From assembly GCA_963573305.1 (NCBI GenBank), contig OY754336.1, positions 14,358,699-14,422,698 on the forward strand: a stretch of 64,000 bases of DNA. Direction: 5' to 3'. Position 1 is the stretch's first letter. Each line of letters begins with the position of its first letter. This document shows positions 1 to 12,017 of this stretch, in pieces. Source of the DNA: Pyrrhosoma nymphula. Its lineage: Eukaryota > Arthropoda > Insecta > Odonata > Coenagrionidae. The notes under the pieces were generated by a model. The model saw only the letters and a program-made list of their open reading frames with translations, had not been told where the DNA came from and did not search any database. Position numbers and translations under genes: made by a program.

Positions 1-330
1 TGCCTTATGTAACGGACGAAATCTAAAATCGCAGATAACGCTCTCAAACTTTTAAACTTTCAATCCTAGACCCGATAAAATATCATTACCAGATTTTAAT
101 AGATGGCTGATTCCCGAAAAATTCTTAGGTTTTAATTTTTTGTTTTTGATTCAAATATTTACTGTAGTTTTGAGGGTTTTTATCTTAAACCTAACTGGTT
201 TTTGTTAATGAGCAAAATGACAATTACAAACGTTTAAGGAATGGTGTTAGAGTACGTAAAAAAGAGTTAGTAAAGTCTAGAGTCGCGGTTATGCGGAAAA
301 TTGTTTTATATAAATGTGAGTATTCACTGA
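1..330. other. AT-rich non-coding stretch
   Basis: I see no open frame of useful length, repeat structure or RNA gene in this stretch. It is ordinary AT-rich arthropod background up to the compositional change near 340. Confidence 0.5.
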
Positions 331-967
331 GCTTCGATCGTAACCACACATTGTGCACCCGACACTGTGTTTTAGTTAGCCTGACGTCATAAAGCCGGAA
401 CTTTTCCGGTCAGTCTTCTTCATTGATAATTCTTTGTTTTTCTCGACTTTGTTCTCAAATTTTTGACTACCCGCAGTATGCACTTTGCTTAGGTACGTGT
501 TAGATATTATGGAATATATGGGCAGTGTCACTACCACTGCCCCTCCCGTGGGGGCTGATATCCCTGGTGGTTTTTATCAGTGCCTCACTTCTCTCAGGGC
601 GGCGGCGACCGCAGAAATCGGGCCAAACTCCCGTCTCTCCGTGAAGGACGCTAACACACTCGGTCACTGCTTCAACCCCCTTAACCCCCGCCAGCCACCT
701 CCCCGGAGACCACACCGTGAAGCGAGGCCCCTCCGGGGCTTCCGGGGTGGTGGTGGTGCTAGCACCCCCCGCCACTTCCCACGCCGCCTCCCGTGGTGCT
801 TGGGTCGAAGCACGCGAGGAATCCGCCGCAGACACCCGTCCACTCGAGGGCACAGGATGGAGTGGCGCCGATTCGCTAGCGGCAGCAGCACAAGAAGCAG
901 CCTCTTTTTTTATCCCAAGCCTCTTCTTTTTTATGCATCCCCAAGCTCTTGCCTGGCTTCCTACTAG
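331..967 (+). other. GC-rich block with an unrecognised reading frame
   Basis: Base composition changes sharply here from AT-rich flanks to CpG- and C-rich sequence, strongest from about 590 to 890. A plus-strand frame runs from an ATG at 509 to a stop at 965-967. Its first 50 or so residues look protein-like, and the rest is proline-, arginine- and glycine-rich. From about 717 a second frame rich in alanine overlaps it. A leader-like CpG-bearing stretch precedes it from about 340, and a T-rich tract follows near 904. This arrangement would fit the 5' end of a truncated non-LTR element or a small CpG island. I recognise no domain, so the assignment is open. Confidence 0.25.
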
Positions 968-1450
968 GGTTATCGTGCTTTAAACATTGTTTAAAACATG
1001 GGTTTTAATACTTAACCTAAGGTTTAAATATCTTTAATCCTTTGATTACGTAGAAATATAGTTATGCGCGTATTAAGTGTGAAAAACGATATGAATTTGT
1101 CCACTTTTTTATACCAAAAACCGGTGCAAAATGTTTGAAAACTGTAAATAGGTATGAATTCGACGAATAAAATAATAATATTAAATTACAACATATACAT
1201 CCAAATTTAGAAGGCTGTCATTATATCAACATGCCAAATTGTAAGTTAATTCTTAGATTTTGGTAAATAAATTGAATGAACTTTTTTTCTGGGAGTGCTT
1301 GGTATACTACCCGTTCCTCTGAATAACCCAGCACGGCTGAGGAATAAAGGAGGGAAAATATAATAATATTAATGTCCTCTTTATTTTCGAGCGAAGTTAA
1401 GTCTTTATAGACCTTTCTTACAATTAACTCATTACATTTCAAACATTACA
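968..1450. other. AT-rich non-coding stretch
   Basis: No credible gene or repeat is visible. The short minus-strand frame around 1221-1442 has AT-driven composition and no recognisable motif. Confidence 0.4.
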
Positions 1451-1541
1451 TGTCACCCACCCAGGCGGGACTTGAAACCCGCGACCTTCGGGTTAGCAGG
1501 CGAGGACGTTACCCTGCCGCCCTGCCACCGAGGCCGGTGGG
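1451..1541 (-). repeat. tRNA-derived SINE, head region
   Basis: Read on the minus strand, this is a tRNA-like unit with an internal RNA polymerase III promoter. A box-A-like segment (TGGCAGGGCGGCAGGG) lies near 1528 and a box B (GGGTTTCAAGTCCC, one T longer than consensus) lies at 1467-1480. The pairing pieces CCTCGCCTG and CCCGCCTGGG match the second copy at 36.57-36.65 kb, so this is a family and not a lone pseudogene. It has an extra base in box B and no CCA end, so it is not a functional tRNA. The body 3' of the tRNA part fades into AT-rich sequence. Confidence 0.7.
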
Positions 1542-4500
1542 AAATATAAAATATAGAAAAAAGTAAGGTTGTACAAAGTATGCCTCATGCTTAAACAACG
1601 AATATAAAATTTCTGTGCATATAATATTCCATATGCCAATTATAGTACTGAAAGCCGTTTTAAATATTTTTTTTAATTTTTTTAAAATACGATACTTTCA
1701 AGTACTGTCTGCCACCTCTGCGGCCTGCCAGCATCACCCCTTTCACAACCCCCTCACATGAATTCCTACCCCTCTCCCCTCACCCGTTAGTTACAAGGCG
1801 AGGTAAAATTTCACCATCCCCATCCCAGACGTGGTTGGATTTGAGTCGAGTGAACAGAAGAGCAAAAATGGTTTTACGAAATAGAAGGTTCATCTCACTG
1901 ATGGACATGTCTGCTCGCATGCATTTTGGAGCCAAGCCCAAGAAAATTGTATGCTGCTTCGCATCGTGTAGGGCACCGAGCTTTCGAACAGGGGGTGTAT
2001 GGACATCAGCCATGAAAGTCGGTGGCAATAAGGAAAAAGGAATTGGGAGTGGAAAGAGACGACAATTGAGGTGTGTTCTAATGGGTTAGTGTCTCGTTTT
2101 CTTTCTATTTTTTCTGATTTAATCTTTAGACTGGAGTGATGTAACCGTTGTATTTTGGCGAAAATAGCATTTTCAAGAAAAAGAAAAATTAGTGCGCTAG
2201 TAGTTGGTACGGATTTTATTACCTTCAAGTAATGTGATAACTACTAAAAATTATGTGATACATGTAAACTAGTCATGTAACAAATCTAATTTTGTAGAAA
2301 CTGCTATCTATATTCTCGTCTAGTTGCTGTAAAATGATGCGAGGGAAGAAGTTTTTTTAAGGATAGTTTTTTAAATGAAATGAACTTTTACTCGGCAAGA
2401 AAGCTCTCTCCTTGCTCGTTGATTCGTTATGTACTTGATCGTGATTCAAAATGGAACTTCAGGGATAGTTTATGGTAACTTTAAGTGGTAACGGTAGTAT
2501 GGCGTCATCATTGGCTGTTCGAACACCAGCCGTAAACATGAAAAAGAGTAGGCAAAAGAAATTGAGGGAAAGGGAAGGTACGTAAAGTTAGATATGTTTC
2601 CACTGATTAGTAAATCGCTCTTTTAATTTCATTTATAAGTGGTGCGTGGAGAGAAAGAAGTCTTGCAACTATATGTTCAATAGTTTATCTCATATTTGGT
2701 TCCTATGGATTTCCCTGTACTTGTAGTATTGGTCTAAGGTAATATTCTCGCATGACGATCATAAGCTCCTTTGATTTGACATATTCTAGCTATCTCAGCA
2801 TTCAAACTCTTTGAGTATCTAGTGGCTCTCCTTCCGGTCCATAAATGCTTTAATTGGAACGACTTAATGGTGCTCTGTTCTATAAAAAGATATAACTATC
2901 CATATCAGAGGAAACACAGTGCATGCACAATAAATAATTTTACTACGTTTCTTTCGCAAAATCTATTTTTAAAGAACATTCTTAAATTTTCCTATGGTTA
3001 TCATCGAATGAGAATTTCTCCTCGCAGTTTCATTCAAAAATCAATTAACGTAACGACTTTGCAGAAATCATTTGGATTTGGGGTGCGTGATGAATATTAT
3101 TGGCCTATCCATCGCTTTGTATAGTATAAACGAGGTTTTTTATGCACCATCTGCTCTGTCTCACTATCGTCCCAATATTTTACGTAGAATAAAAATTCGG
3201 AATGGTATTTACAAAGCCTCGATTAAAAGGTTTCAAGCTCTGTGACTTTTGTTGTGTCGCACGTCTGTTTTTTTTCAATACTACATTCTGAAATTTGTCT
3301 CTCGCGAATAGAGTGGGAAGCTGAAATCAATAGGCATCTGGCATGTGACAATGATGTAAAAGCCTGAAGGGAAGAATCCAGTGGTATTCGCATGCTCTAA
3401 ACGGCCGGGTGACGGAGCGGGTTTGATTCGGAGCTGGCTCGTCCTTGCGTCTCGTGACTCGTGACTGGAAATATTCTTTTTCGTGCGTGGTAATCCGTGA
3501 TCGGTTGGCTCTTGCTGAAACGCAGGAGTGTACATGATCTAGGGCAAGCGCATTCTGGCTCCAAGCAACCCCATTCATTCAATCCTGCTCTCTCGTTTAT
3601 CTTTCCCAAGAGGACTCCATGAAAGGGACTAGGATTTATCAAGTAAATTGCTGGAAGGTTCTCGAATGAAAAGAGATGAAAAAGTTTTACTTTCAATCTC
3701 TCCGTTTGCACAAATGATGCAGTACGCATTAACGCGTAAGGGAAGATATACTCCAAAAGTGGGTGAAATTCGCCATGAAAAAATCACTTTACCCGATTGG
3801 GATATCCAGGTTCGACTCCCGGTGAAGTTAAACGATTTCTCCATAGCAAATTTCACTCAACGTGATGAATATTTAACTTCGCTCTAGTTAGGCCACATCT
3901 CGAGTTTGACGTTAGCATTTGGGACCCTGCACAGGATAATTGTCGCCTTTAAAAAGTAATATAATTATTTCTGTCTAACTATATTGCCACACTTTGATCC
4001 ACGGCTACCTCACAATTAACAATTCAGTTTATCTCAACATTTACCTTTTACCCAGTGGTATGCCGTAAGCCGTGGTGCAAATTACCCTAGACGTCGATAA
4101 ACCTTAAGTATTTGCAATGTATGGCAATTTTTAGAAATCCAGAATAAGAACCGAGGAAAAGGGCTGCTCGAAGTCCGCATTATTTATTCCAACAACTTTA
4201 AGATGATTTAAATGAATAAAACAATCCTGGAATGAATCATAAATAAAATCTCAGTATTGTTTTATATTTTCGTTCAAACAGTAACATTGGACTTCGTAGT
4301 GTTGGGTGATAATCCACAGCAAAACCTAGTTAAACTGAATATTTGGTTTAAAAATTGCTTAATATTTGAAAATATAAAATAGTATTTTTTAGTCGGACAA
4401 AGTGTATTTTACTTACAACGTATGCCATAAACTTTCAAAAAGGGACGCTAGCAACCTAATCTTGAAATAGCGTCCGCTAATAATTGGTGTCCTTCCATTG

Positions 4501-6863
4501 TTTGTGTTCGTCCGTATTATGTGCGCTCCGTTTCTCTCTCCTATTTCCTATTTGCTTAATATTCATCACTAGAGTCGTCGCTTTGATCGTTCTCGTGTGT
4601 TTACATTGCTCCCTTACTCAACCCTCAGGGAGAGACGTACATTTGGTTTGTCCTTTTCCTCACCGAGCCAGGACGCGCAAGGACTGACCGTAATTCGGAG
4701 CTTGGGGAAGGCTTCCGATCTCGCGATGTTTTACTTCGGGCGCCAGAAGGCGGCTTAGGTCGTTAACACCGCCTTATGATCGAGATGCGAGGAGAGAAGC
4801 AAGCAGGGTGAAACCCCTGTCCCGTGTTGTTGCGCGTGTATTTCCAGCATAAAAATACCGACGAGTCTCGAAGCGTAACATCTCTTCTAATGGACGACGT
4901 TTGGAGCATCATGCGATATATGTTCCGCGTTTATTAAGGGCTCGAAAACCTATGGAGAAATAACGCCTATAAATCCTCAGCTTTTTAACTTGGGTCTTTA
5001 GCCGTGTTTCCTCTTCAAGGATATATTTTTATGAACTGAAAGAATTTTAAAACTGCCACGTGCGCACAGCTAATGTTATAAAACTATTTGGGCTGAGCTG
5101 GTGGTTTGGGCTGAAGTTTTTAGAAAAAATTCACAAATCACAAGTTTAAGGAGTATATTTTTCTGACTTTTAACCGATCGTTTCTACGGCAAAGAAAGAG
5201 ATCTACGTCACAGTTGGGTGGTATTTGCGAACCGTGTTATTAAATAACTTTTCTCCGATGAATTTTCCATTCCTTTCACCAAAGTTTTCGAAACGATATC
5301 AACCGAATCTATTTTTTATGCGAACCCGAAACATTGCAAAAATAACCTCTTAGGTCGACACAGATGATATTCTTTTACTTTTTCTTCATAAAACAGAGAA
5401 ATTCACAATCAGTCAGATAACCTGATGAATTATTTTTTCACTCGCACAAATCACGGTTAAAGGAGGAGCAGATCGAGACACTTATTTCAAGGTATCACTC
5501 CTAGCTAGTTATCCTTTTCCTCATCCAGTTCCTATTTACCATTTCCTTCCATTTTATGGCTTCTGTTCTAGCCCCTGCCACACGCCCTCGCCACGGCTCG
5601 CGAAATAATATGTATATGAAAAAAATGAAAGAATTAATTTCTCTCAGGCAACTAATTACGGACAGATTGACCCTTTCAACTCGCGTACGCTCCCATTTTA
5701 ATTATTTTATGAGTGTTGCGTGAATCTCCATCGATTTTCCGGGCGTATTACATCCTTTTCACGAAAACCTGTTATGCATTAGTTTCCAGACAAGAGAAGA
5801 GCATTTTATGGTCGGAACTCTTAATAAAGGCTTCTCGTTACATTACCCGGATTATTTGTCTCTAATATGCGTCGTATAAGTTCTAGTTTATATTTATATG
5901 AAGTATATGACTAAAAATATGAATATTTATTCTGGAAAGGCACATTGATTTATGCCTATAAATAATATTGCCTTCTAGGCATAATCAGCTTTGATTTAGA
6001 GTCAGAAGAATACTGTTCGCAGTCTAGAAAATGGTAAAATGCGAATAAAAATTTGAAGAAAGCCAAAGCTTTAGCAGTGTTATGACATAAAAACGAACCC
6101 CTGGTAAATTTAATAGCAGATCAATCAAGGATAAGCCTAACGCAAGAGGTTGCCTGTCTGGGTGGCATTGTAGTGAAAAAGAAGAATCTGGCTAATACAT
6201 CATGATGCAAAAGTTTAGAATCGAGAAAAGCCTTTGTAAGAACATTTATTTAGAGGAAGTTCTTGCCAAGGAATAAAACTTAGGCCTTAAGAGAACTGGA
6301 GAAATCTCGGCTGGAAGCAATAGTCTCTGAATAGAATAGAATTAACAATAGAATCTGAACTTCGAAAATAATGTCAGGAACAAGCTGGGTAGACAACAAA
6401 AACAGCATAGCTACAATTGAAATTCTTATAGAAGGTAAAAAAGAGAGCTTCTTTACAAAGGAGTTGGAGAAAGGGAATATTTATTTTCTTGGAAAGGTCA
6501 TAAGGGACAGTCTGTGATATTTATTGGTAAATAAATCCCTGGAAAAAAGAAAAGGGAAAGTATAAAATATAAAGTAGCTAATGAATTAGCTAAGTGCATC
6601 AATTACAGTAGAGAATAGGTGGTGCCTGGCGATCAAAAGCCCTGTTTTTGTGAAAAAAAGACCCACCCTACGTGGCTTTCACGTGAACTTCAACCAGTAT
6701 CTCTCTGTAAAATGCTATGGTTTTGGTGATTCCTAAAGTAACGCCGTTGTTTTCGGCGTATTAACTGAACAGAACAATCTTCTAACTCATCCATTCAGTG
6801 ATACCAATCGCATATTTTAGCTGCTTCTATGTATTTTTGTCCTGCGCTATCGTTCCGTGTCAC
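1542..6863. other. Non-coding stretch, no gene recognised
   Basis: Several frames of 70-120 codons occur on both strands (for example around 1835-2228 and 3281-3887), but they overlap each other, lack motifs and look like chance. A short moderately GC-rich patch lies near 3400-3560. A box-B-like GGTTCGACTCCC at 3808-3820 may be a very old SINE remnant. The rest, especially 3.9-6.8 kb, is plain AT-rich sequence with no structure I can support. Confidence 0.4.
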
Positions 6864-6878
6864 TCCATCTATTAATCT
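6864..6878. repeat. Target-site duplication, left copy
   Basis: The 15-mer TCCATCTATTAATCT is repeated without mismatch at 11505-11519, on the other side of the Jockey-type LINE. Length and position are typical of target-primed reverse transcription. Confidence 0.85.
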
Positions 6879-7080
6879 GAAGAAGAATGTATGATGACCG
6901 TTTCCGATAATACGGGAACGGTACTTGTCCCTCCAGCTCTATAAGGCTCCTAGGATATGTGCCTAATGCGATGCGAATCTTCTGACGGGGTCGTCACGCC
7001 CCTATCTTCCCTCTCCTTTTTCCGGGTCGGGAAGTCTAAGGTCCTTTTAGGGCCACAAGTGCCAGTCCTTTGCCGTCACA

Positions 7081-9805
7081 CTACTGGATGCGACGGCGCT
7101 TGGAGGGCGGAAGATCTGATGAATCTCCGGCACGGGGGCGAGGAAGAGTGTCCCATGACATCACATTAGGCACTGCTAGGCGTTGGAGCTCTTCAAAACT
7201 GGAGGTAGAAGACCGTTCCAGGAACTGGGAGGTCAGGTATTGTAGTACTAAGTGGAGCGGTTCCTCGTTGGCAATGATGTGGAGAGCATCGTTATGAGGC
7301 GTCCATCCAAGCCGTGATACGGATCGAAGTGCTGAGCGGTCTGCTACTTCGATGATTCTCCTGGAAGGATTCGAGAGAAATCCACTCCAAGCAGGTGCGG
7401 CGTACGTTAGAATCGGTCGAAGTAGCAGTTTCCACAGGAGCATACGGGTGCGACGCGCTAAGTGGGCGTAGCCGAGGAATCAATTCAGGTCTCGACGGCG
7501 TGCATACATCCGCTGTGCGACCATGGTGGCGTGCTGTCTCAATCTCAGATGTTTATCGAGAGTGACGCACAGGAATTCGACCGATGTCCTCCACGGTATC
7601 TCCTCGAGACCGACAAAAATCTCTCCTGGGTCGCGTGGTCGCCTAGGGAAGAAGATCGCCTGCATCTTTTTCGTATTCAACGAAAATCTCCAGATGGCGT
7701 ACCACGAAACCAACTTGTCGGCCGCTCGTTGGAGATACATGGAAGCAAGATGACTGTTCGCAGATCTTGAGAGAAGTGCAGCATCATCTGCGTAGAGAGC
7801 CACCATCGTGTGCGGGCCGAAGTCAGAAGGCATTTCGGAGGTGAAGATGCTGAAAAGAAGAGGCGAGAGTACACTTCCCTGAGGCACTCCTGCTGAAATG
7901 GAGCGAAGCGTGGAGACAGATCTTCCCCATGCCACGAAGAAACTGCGCCCATGGAGCCAGGACCGAAGCAATGACACCAGCCATGTCGGGTATCCGAAAC
8001 TCCGTAGCTTATGCAAAAGACCGGCATGCCATACACAGTCGAACGCCTTCGAAATATCAAAGAAAACGCCGACCGTGGTGTGCTTCCAATTTTTCGCGTC
8101 CGCCACGAAGTTCAGAACCCGAGAAAGCTGGTGCGTGGTGGAGTGTTCCTCCCGGAAACCAAATTGGTAGCGCGGGAGGATGTTGAGAGCGTCGGATGTC
8201 CTTTTCAGGTGCTCCAGGATGATCTTCTCCAACAGCTTCCCCATGGTGTTCAGCAAGGAGATGGGTCTGAAGTTCTCAGGAGTGGTGCGTGGTTTTCTCG
8301 GCTTGGGATGACTCTCGCTCGTTTTCATGCATCCGGGAAATGGCCCAGCAGGAGGCAGGCGTTGAATATCGCCAACAGGACGTGTGCCAACGACACTGGC
8401 ATGTGCCGCAGCGCCTCATTGACGATCCCGTCGGGTCCAGGTGCCTTTTTCATTTTCAGCTCTTTTATGACCCTGAAGAGGTCCTGAGAGCTCGCGCGCT
8501 TAGCCTCCACCTCTTGCTCCGGAACGATGTTCGGTGTTCTCTCTAGCCGTACTTCCTCCTGGAGTTGATCGGTGGTCCCTGGGTCTGCAGGTGCGGTGGT
8601 GAAGGAAGCCTCGAGGTACTCCGCCATGTGGTTTGCCTTGGCGCCATCGGAAAAGATATTACCGTTCGCGGTGCGGAGCGGAGCTTCTTCTGCGCCATTG
8701 CGCCGAAGAGTCCTCACCATCCGCCAGAGGGAACCATCCACCGTCGAAAGAGATGCAATCTTCTTCTCCCAAGACTCCTCCCGGAAGGCCGCAATGTCCT
8801 CCCGAAGACGGTGCTGCGCCGTGTTGAGACGCGCTTTGTCGTCCGGGCAGCGAGTATCCTGGAAGATCTTTCTGAGAACATTCTTTCGACGGATGTTCCG
8901 CACTATCTCCGGCGGTAGCTGGAGATGGTTCCATGAGCGAACGGTTTTCTTCGGGACGGCGTCGTCCATGGCGGCGGTGATGGCGCGCGTTACGGCCTCG
9001 CATTGCTGGTCGATCTTTGCTGCAGACACAAGAGGTTCCTGGGCAAACGGCTGGAGATTGTCCGTTACCTTTTGGCGATAGACGTCCCAGTCGGCTCGTG
9101 AGAGAACCTGCACGACTCTGGCGGGGACGATGATCGGTCGGCTTCCGAGACGAAAGATGACCGGAAGATGATCGCTGTCGAGAGCCGGAATGACCGGAAA
9201 GAACGCTGCTTAGGTGTTGATTCAGGGCAATGTCGAGGACATCGCCGACGCCCCTGCTGCTGTAATGCGTCGGAGAGGACGGCGCCGTGACGTTCACTCC
9301 GGATCGCCGCGTCCAGTCCCGCAAGCGTTGGCCCTTCCAGTTCACAACGAGCGACGACCAGTCGAGATGTTTCGCGTTGAAATCGCCCCCCCCGTGATTG
9401 TCGGCACGCCGTCTCCGAAGATCGCTTCCAGGTTCCGTGAAGGAAGAGTCTTCCCCGGTGGAGAGTACGCGGAAACGATCCGCAGAGCTGAACCTCCCAC
9501 GCAGTCGAGCGTGATCGCCGTCGCCTCCAGGTCTGCCAACTGCGGTAACATAAACCTCTGAGCCGCGATGCCAACGGCCACCAGTACCGCCGTTCCTCCG
9601 CCCCTCGTGCTTCTATCATCCCGAAAGACCTGGAATCCCGGAACCGTCCACCGTTGCTTCGCAGCCATGTTTCCTGAACCAGAGCTATCTCGCATTTCTG
9701 CCGGGACAAAAATTCGAGAAGCTCTGGAGTCTTCCGCAAAACGGAACCACCTGCATTCCAGCAGGCTATGGAGAGCAGCTATCTTTCATTGCGGCGTCTA
9801 TCCAT
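7081..9805 (-). pseudogene. LINE ORF2: APE endonuclease plus reverse transcriptase, broken frame
   Basis: ORF2 encodes the enzyme that nicks the target and copies the element RNA. It starts at ATG 9805, 40 bp after the ORF1 stop. TAG at 9781-9779 comes before the endonuclease. The endonuclease motifs are spread over shifted frames: SIACWNAGG, then VQETWL, a frameshift near 9655, SAYSPPGK, a frameshift in a run of eight G at 9386-9393, DFNAKHLDW, a frameshift near 9205, then LDSDHLPV. The linker and start of the reverse transcriptase (KKAPGPDG) are open from about 9200 to 8325, where one base is missing after FPDA. The polymerase core (8328-7480) shows QFGFRE, FDISKAFDCVW, GVPQGSVLSP and the catalytic YADD at 7783-7794. 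TGA at 7482-7480 interrupts the frame, which then continues through LLRPILTYAAPAW to the stop at 7083-7081. Catalytic residues are intact; the frame is not. Confidence 0.9.
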
Positions 9806-9845
9806 CGAGTTGTTGCAGGATGGATGGAAGCTGTTGGAGCGTGGC

Positions 9846-11312
9846 TTAGAATTTCAGCAGCTGAGTCTGCAGACTCTCTGTGAGCGCCAGGAGCGCGGCG
9901 AGTGCCGCTTCCTTTTTGGTCCTGATAGGGGCCGTTTTACTTGTGCTCGCCCCCGATGCATTCGCGACAGCTGCACGTAGTTGTTGCTGGACGGCTTTCA
10001 GGGGAACCTGGATCGATTCCGCGGTTTCCTGCAGAAGTGCAGAAGCCTGCGGAAGAGAAGAGAGAGCGGGAAAGGTGTCGGGATCCACGGGAGGAGGAAC
10101 TTGGAGACGTGGACGCATTGTCGGCCGTTGGCCGGCAGGTCCCTGCCGTTGGATGCCTGTTTTCCACGCGTTCTGCACGCCGAGTGTTGGGGTCTTCTGT
10201 GTGGCTTCGGAAGTGGTGGAGGCCGTCTTCTTCTCCTTCGCTGCTGGCGACTTCTTTCCTGACGCTTTGGCTTCCGCCGCTTTCGTGCGGAGAGCCATCT
10301 GCGCCTGCCACTTCGGGCAGTCGCGTGATCACGCAATGTGCGCTCCACCGCAATTGCAGCAGCGCGCAATAGACTTGTCAGCCGTGCAGTCAGCTCCTGT
10401 GTGGTCTCCCGCATACTTGAAGCAACGCGGTAATGCGCAACACCAGGTGGATCCGTGGTCGAACCGGCTGCATCGGTAGCACATCTGCGGCTCCTTGTGT
10501 CTGTAGAGACGGAAAGAGCACAGAGCGTTTGCCACCGAGCGTATGCCTTTGATGCGGCCGATTGTCCATTCTGCATTCGGAGAAATTGACACCACAAATA
10601 CGCCAATCTTCACCTTCCCCTGCCGGGGTTGGCGTATTTTTCTGGCGATAATGCCCATTTCCTGAAGGTCCTGGAGGATGTCTTCCGGCTTGTGCTGAGC
10701 TGAGAGACCTCTGATCTGAAATGCCGTTGTCTTTTCGTCGCCAATTGCCCAGGTATTGTATTGCGCGTCGGCCCCCGTTAGGGCGAAACGGAGTGCGCGG
10801 AAGTCTTACTCCGTCTTCACCTGCACCCTTGTGAGGCCATCACCGCTGGCAAGGGTGAAGGTCTGGTCCTACACGATCGCTCTCACGAAATCGCGAAGAC
10901 CCTTGGCGCTCTTGACGTCGTACACGACGATCGCCGGTGGACGATTTTTCTTTTGGTTCGGAGCTTTCACGCCAGGCTGAGTGGACGTGGAAGGAGCGGC
11001 AGGTGAAGCCTGCGCGTCCATGCTCTCTAGTGGTGCGGAAGGAGGAGGATCCTCTGGAGCAATCGCAGAGAAGCGGTTGTCCGTGGGGATCGGTTCCGGC
11101 GTGTCGTCCGACACGCGTCGCCGTTTCAAGCTGGCTTCCTTTAGCGTAAGGAAGGGAGAGGCATCAGAGGAGTAAAGGGGCGTTATCTTGCGAGATCCTG
11201 CGGATCTCACAAGAGTGTAACCATCCTCGGAAGAATGGCTGTGCTCCGTGGCATTGGAGGGGGCGGGAATGGAGGTGGAATCCATCTCTTGGGAAGCATC
11301 CATTTGCGACAT
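9846..11312 (-). pseudogene. LINE ORF1: gag-like zinc-knuckle nucleic-acid-binding protein, three nonsense codons
   Basis: A single frame of 488 codons plus stop starts at ATG 11312 and ends with TAA at 9848-9846. It is interrupted by TAG (10871-10869), TAA (10808-10806) and TGA (10331-10329), with no frameshift. In Jockey elements this protein coats the RNA and forms ribonucleoprotein particles. The first 120 residues are Ser/Pro-rich. A conserved stretch beginning RPPAIVVYDVK lies near residues 122-146. Three zinc knuckles follow: CYRCSRFDHGSTWC at about residues 278-291; a second at about 297-309 in which the second cysteine is Tyr; and a third at about 319-332 that the TGA interrupts. The C-terminal part is basic, then Ala- and Gln-rich. 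The three stops are single-base changes, consistent with decay after insertion. Confidence 0.88.
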
Positions 11313-11504
11313 GCTGCACTCAGCGTGCTGAGTATCGCAATGAAGCGAAGTAGGGGCGACGCCCCTGCGTGAGGCGTCGTCCGTAGTATGAGTCCGTAAA
11401 TCAAAATCCAGTAGAAACGAGGGTCGATAAGGCGCATTAAGGCGTATAATTGGAGCAAAAAAGCAGAGGTAGCGAGACGATTAAGCGCAAACGTAACTTT
11501 ACCG

Positions 11505-11519
11505 TCCATCTATTAATCT
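11505..11519. repeat. Target-site duplication, right copy
   Basis: Exact second copy of the 15-mer at 6864-6878. It sets the 5' end of the minus-strand LINE at 11504. Confidence 0.85.
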
Positions 11520-12017
11520 CTTTAATCTGTGCATGAATAACATCGTAGGTGACCCAGCCAGTGCGGCAAAACTTCCGAAACCGGAACGTGTTACAAAACC
11601 GGTTGAAACGCGCAAAACTGCGCTAGAGCTAGCGCCTGCCAACACATATGCATGTTAATAGACGGCCCCAGTAATTGATATTTAGTTAATTTCATTTTTT
11701 AATTGGTCTTGTGTTCATATTACTTGGACAGTTGGTAGCATTCAGTCACCAATGTTATTACTATCTGGGTGAAAAGCGTCACACTTCGCTACAGCCAACG
11801 CCCTGCAATACATATGAAAGTAACTTGGTGACTATAATAAACCTTAGGGCAATATCGTATTTTTTACAGTAATAATATGAAGGGCCATGTTTTAAAGCTA
11901 TTTGAATTATGATTAAAGTTTGATCAGTTGAAATATATGCGGTGAACTTGAAATTTCGGTGCTCGATAGAAGAGTTCAATTTTAGAAATCAATGCATTCA
12001 TAACTATCCCGTTTACA
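11520..12017. other. Non-coding stretch between two LINEs
   Basis: No gene or repeat is recognisable. A short CpG-bearing piece around 11570-11640 could be unrelated older repeat sequence. Confidence 0.4.

Larger units (their letters stand above)
6879..11504 (-). mobile_element. Full-length Jockey-type non-LTR retrotransposon (LINE), defective
   Basis: The element is 4626 bp and lies on the minus strand. It has a 192-bp 5' UTR (11504-11313), ORF1 (11312-9846), a 40-bp spacer, ORF2 (9805-7081) and a 202-bp 3' UTR (7080-6879). A perfect 15-bp target-site duplication marks both ends, so the copy integrated at full length. I see no long poly(A); the 3' end finishes in a short TTC-rich tail. The pairing of a three-knuckle gag-like ORF1 with an APE endonuclease plus reverse transcriptase ORF2 is characteristic of the Jockey group. 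Both frames are broken, so the copy cannot move by itself. It is markedly more GC-rich than its surroundings, which shows it arrived as a unit. Confidence 0.92.

Noticed and set aside
3808..3820. Box-B-like GGTTCGACTCCC on the plus strand
   Set aside because: No box A and no tRNA-like pairing; too weak to call a SINE.
9065..9739. Long arginine-rich frame across the endonuclease region
   Set aside because: Only its first 26 or so residues belong to the real endonuclease. The rest is the wrong frame after a frameshift.
7462..11175. Numerous plus-strand frames opposite the LINE
   Set aside because: They are antisense shadows of the GC-rich ORF1 and ORF2 and carry no conserved motifs.
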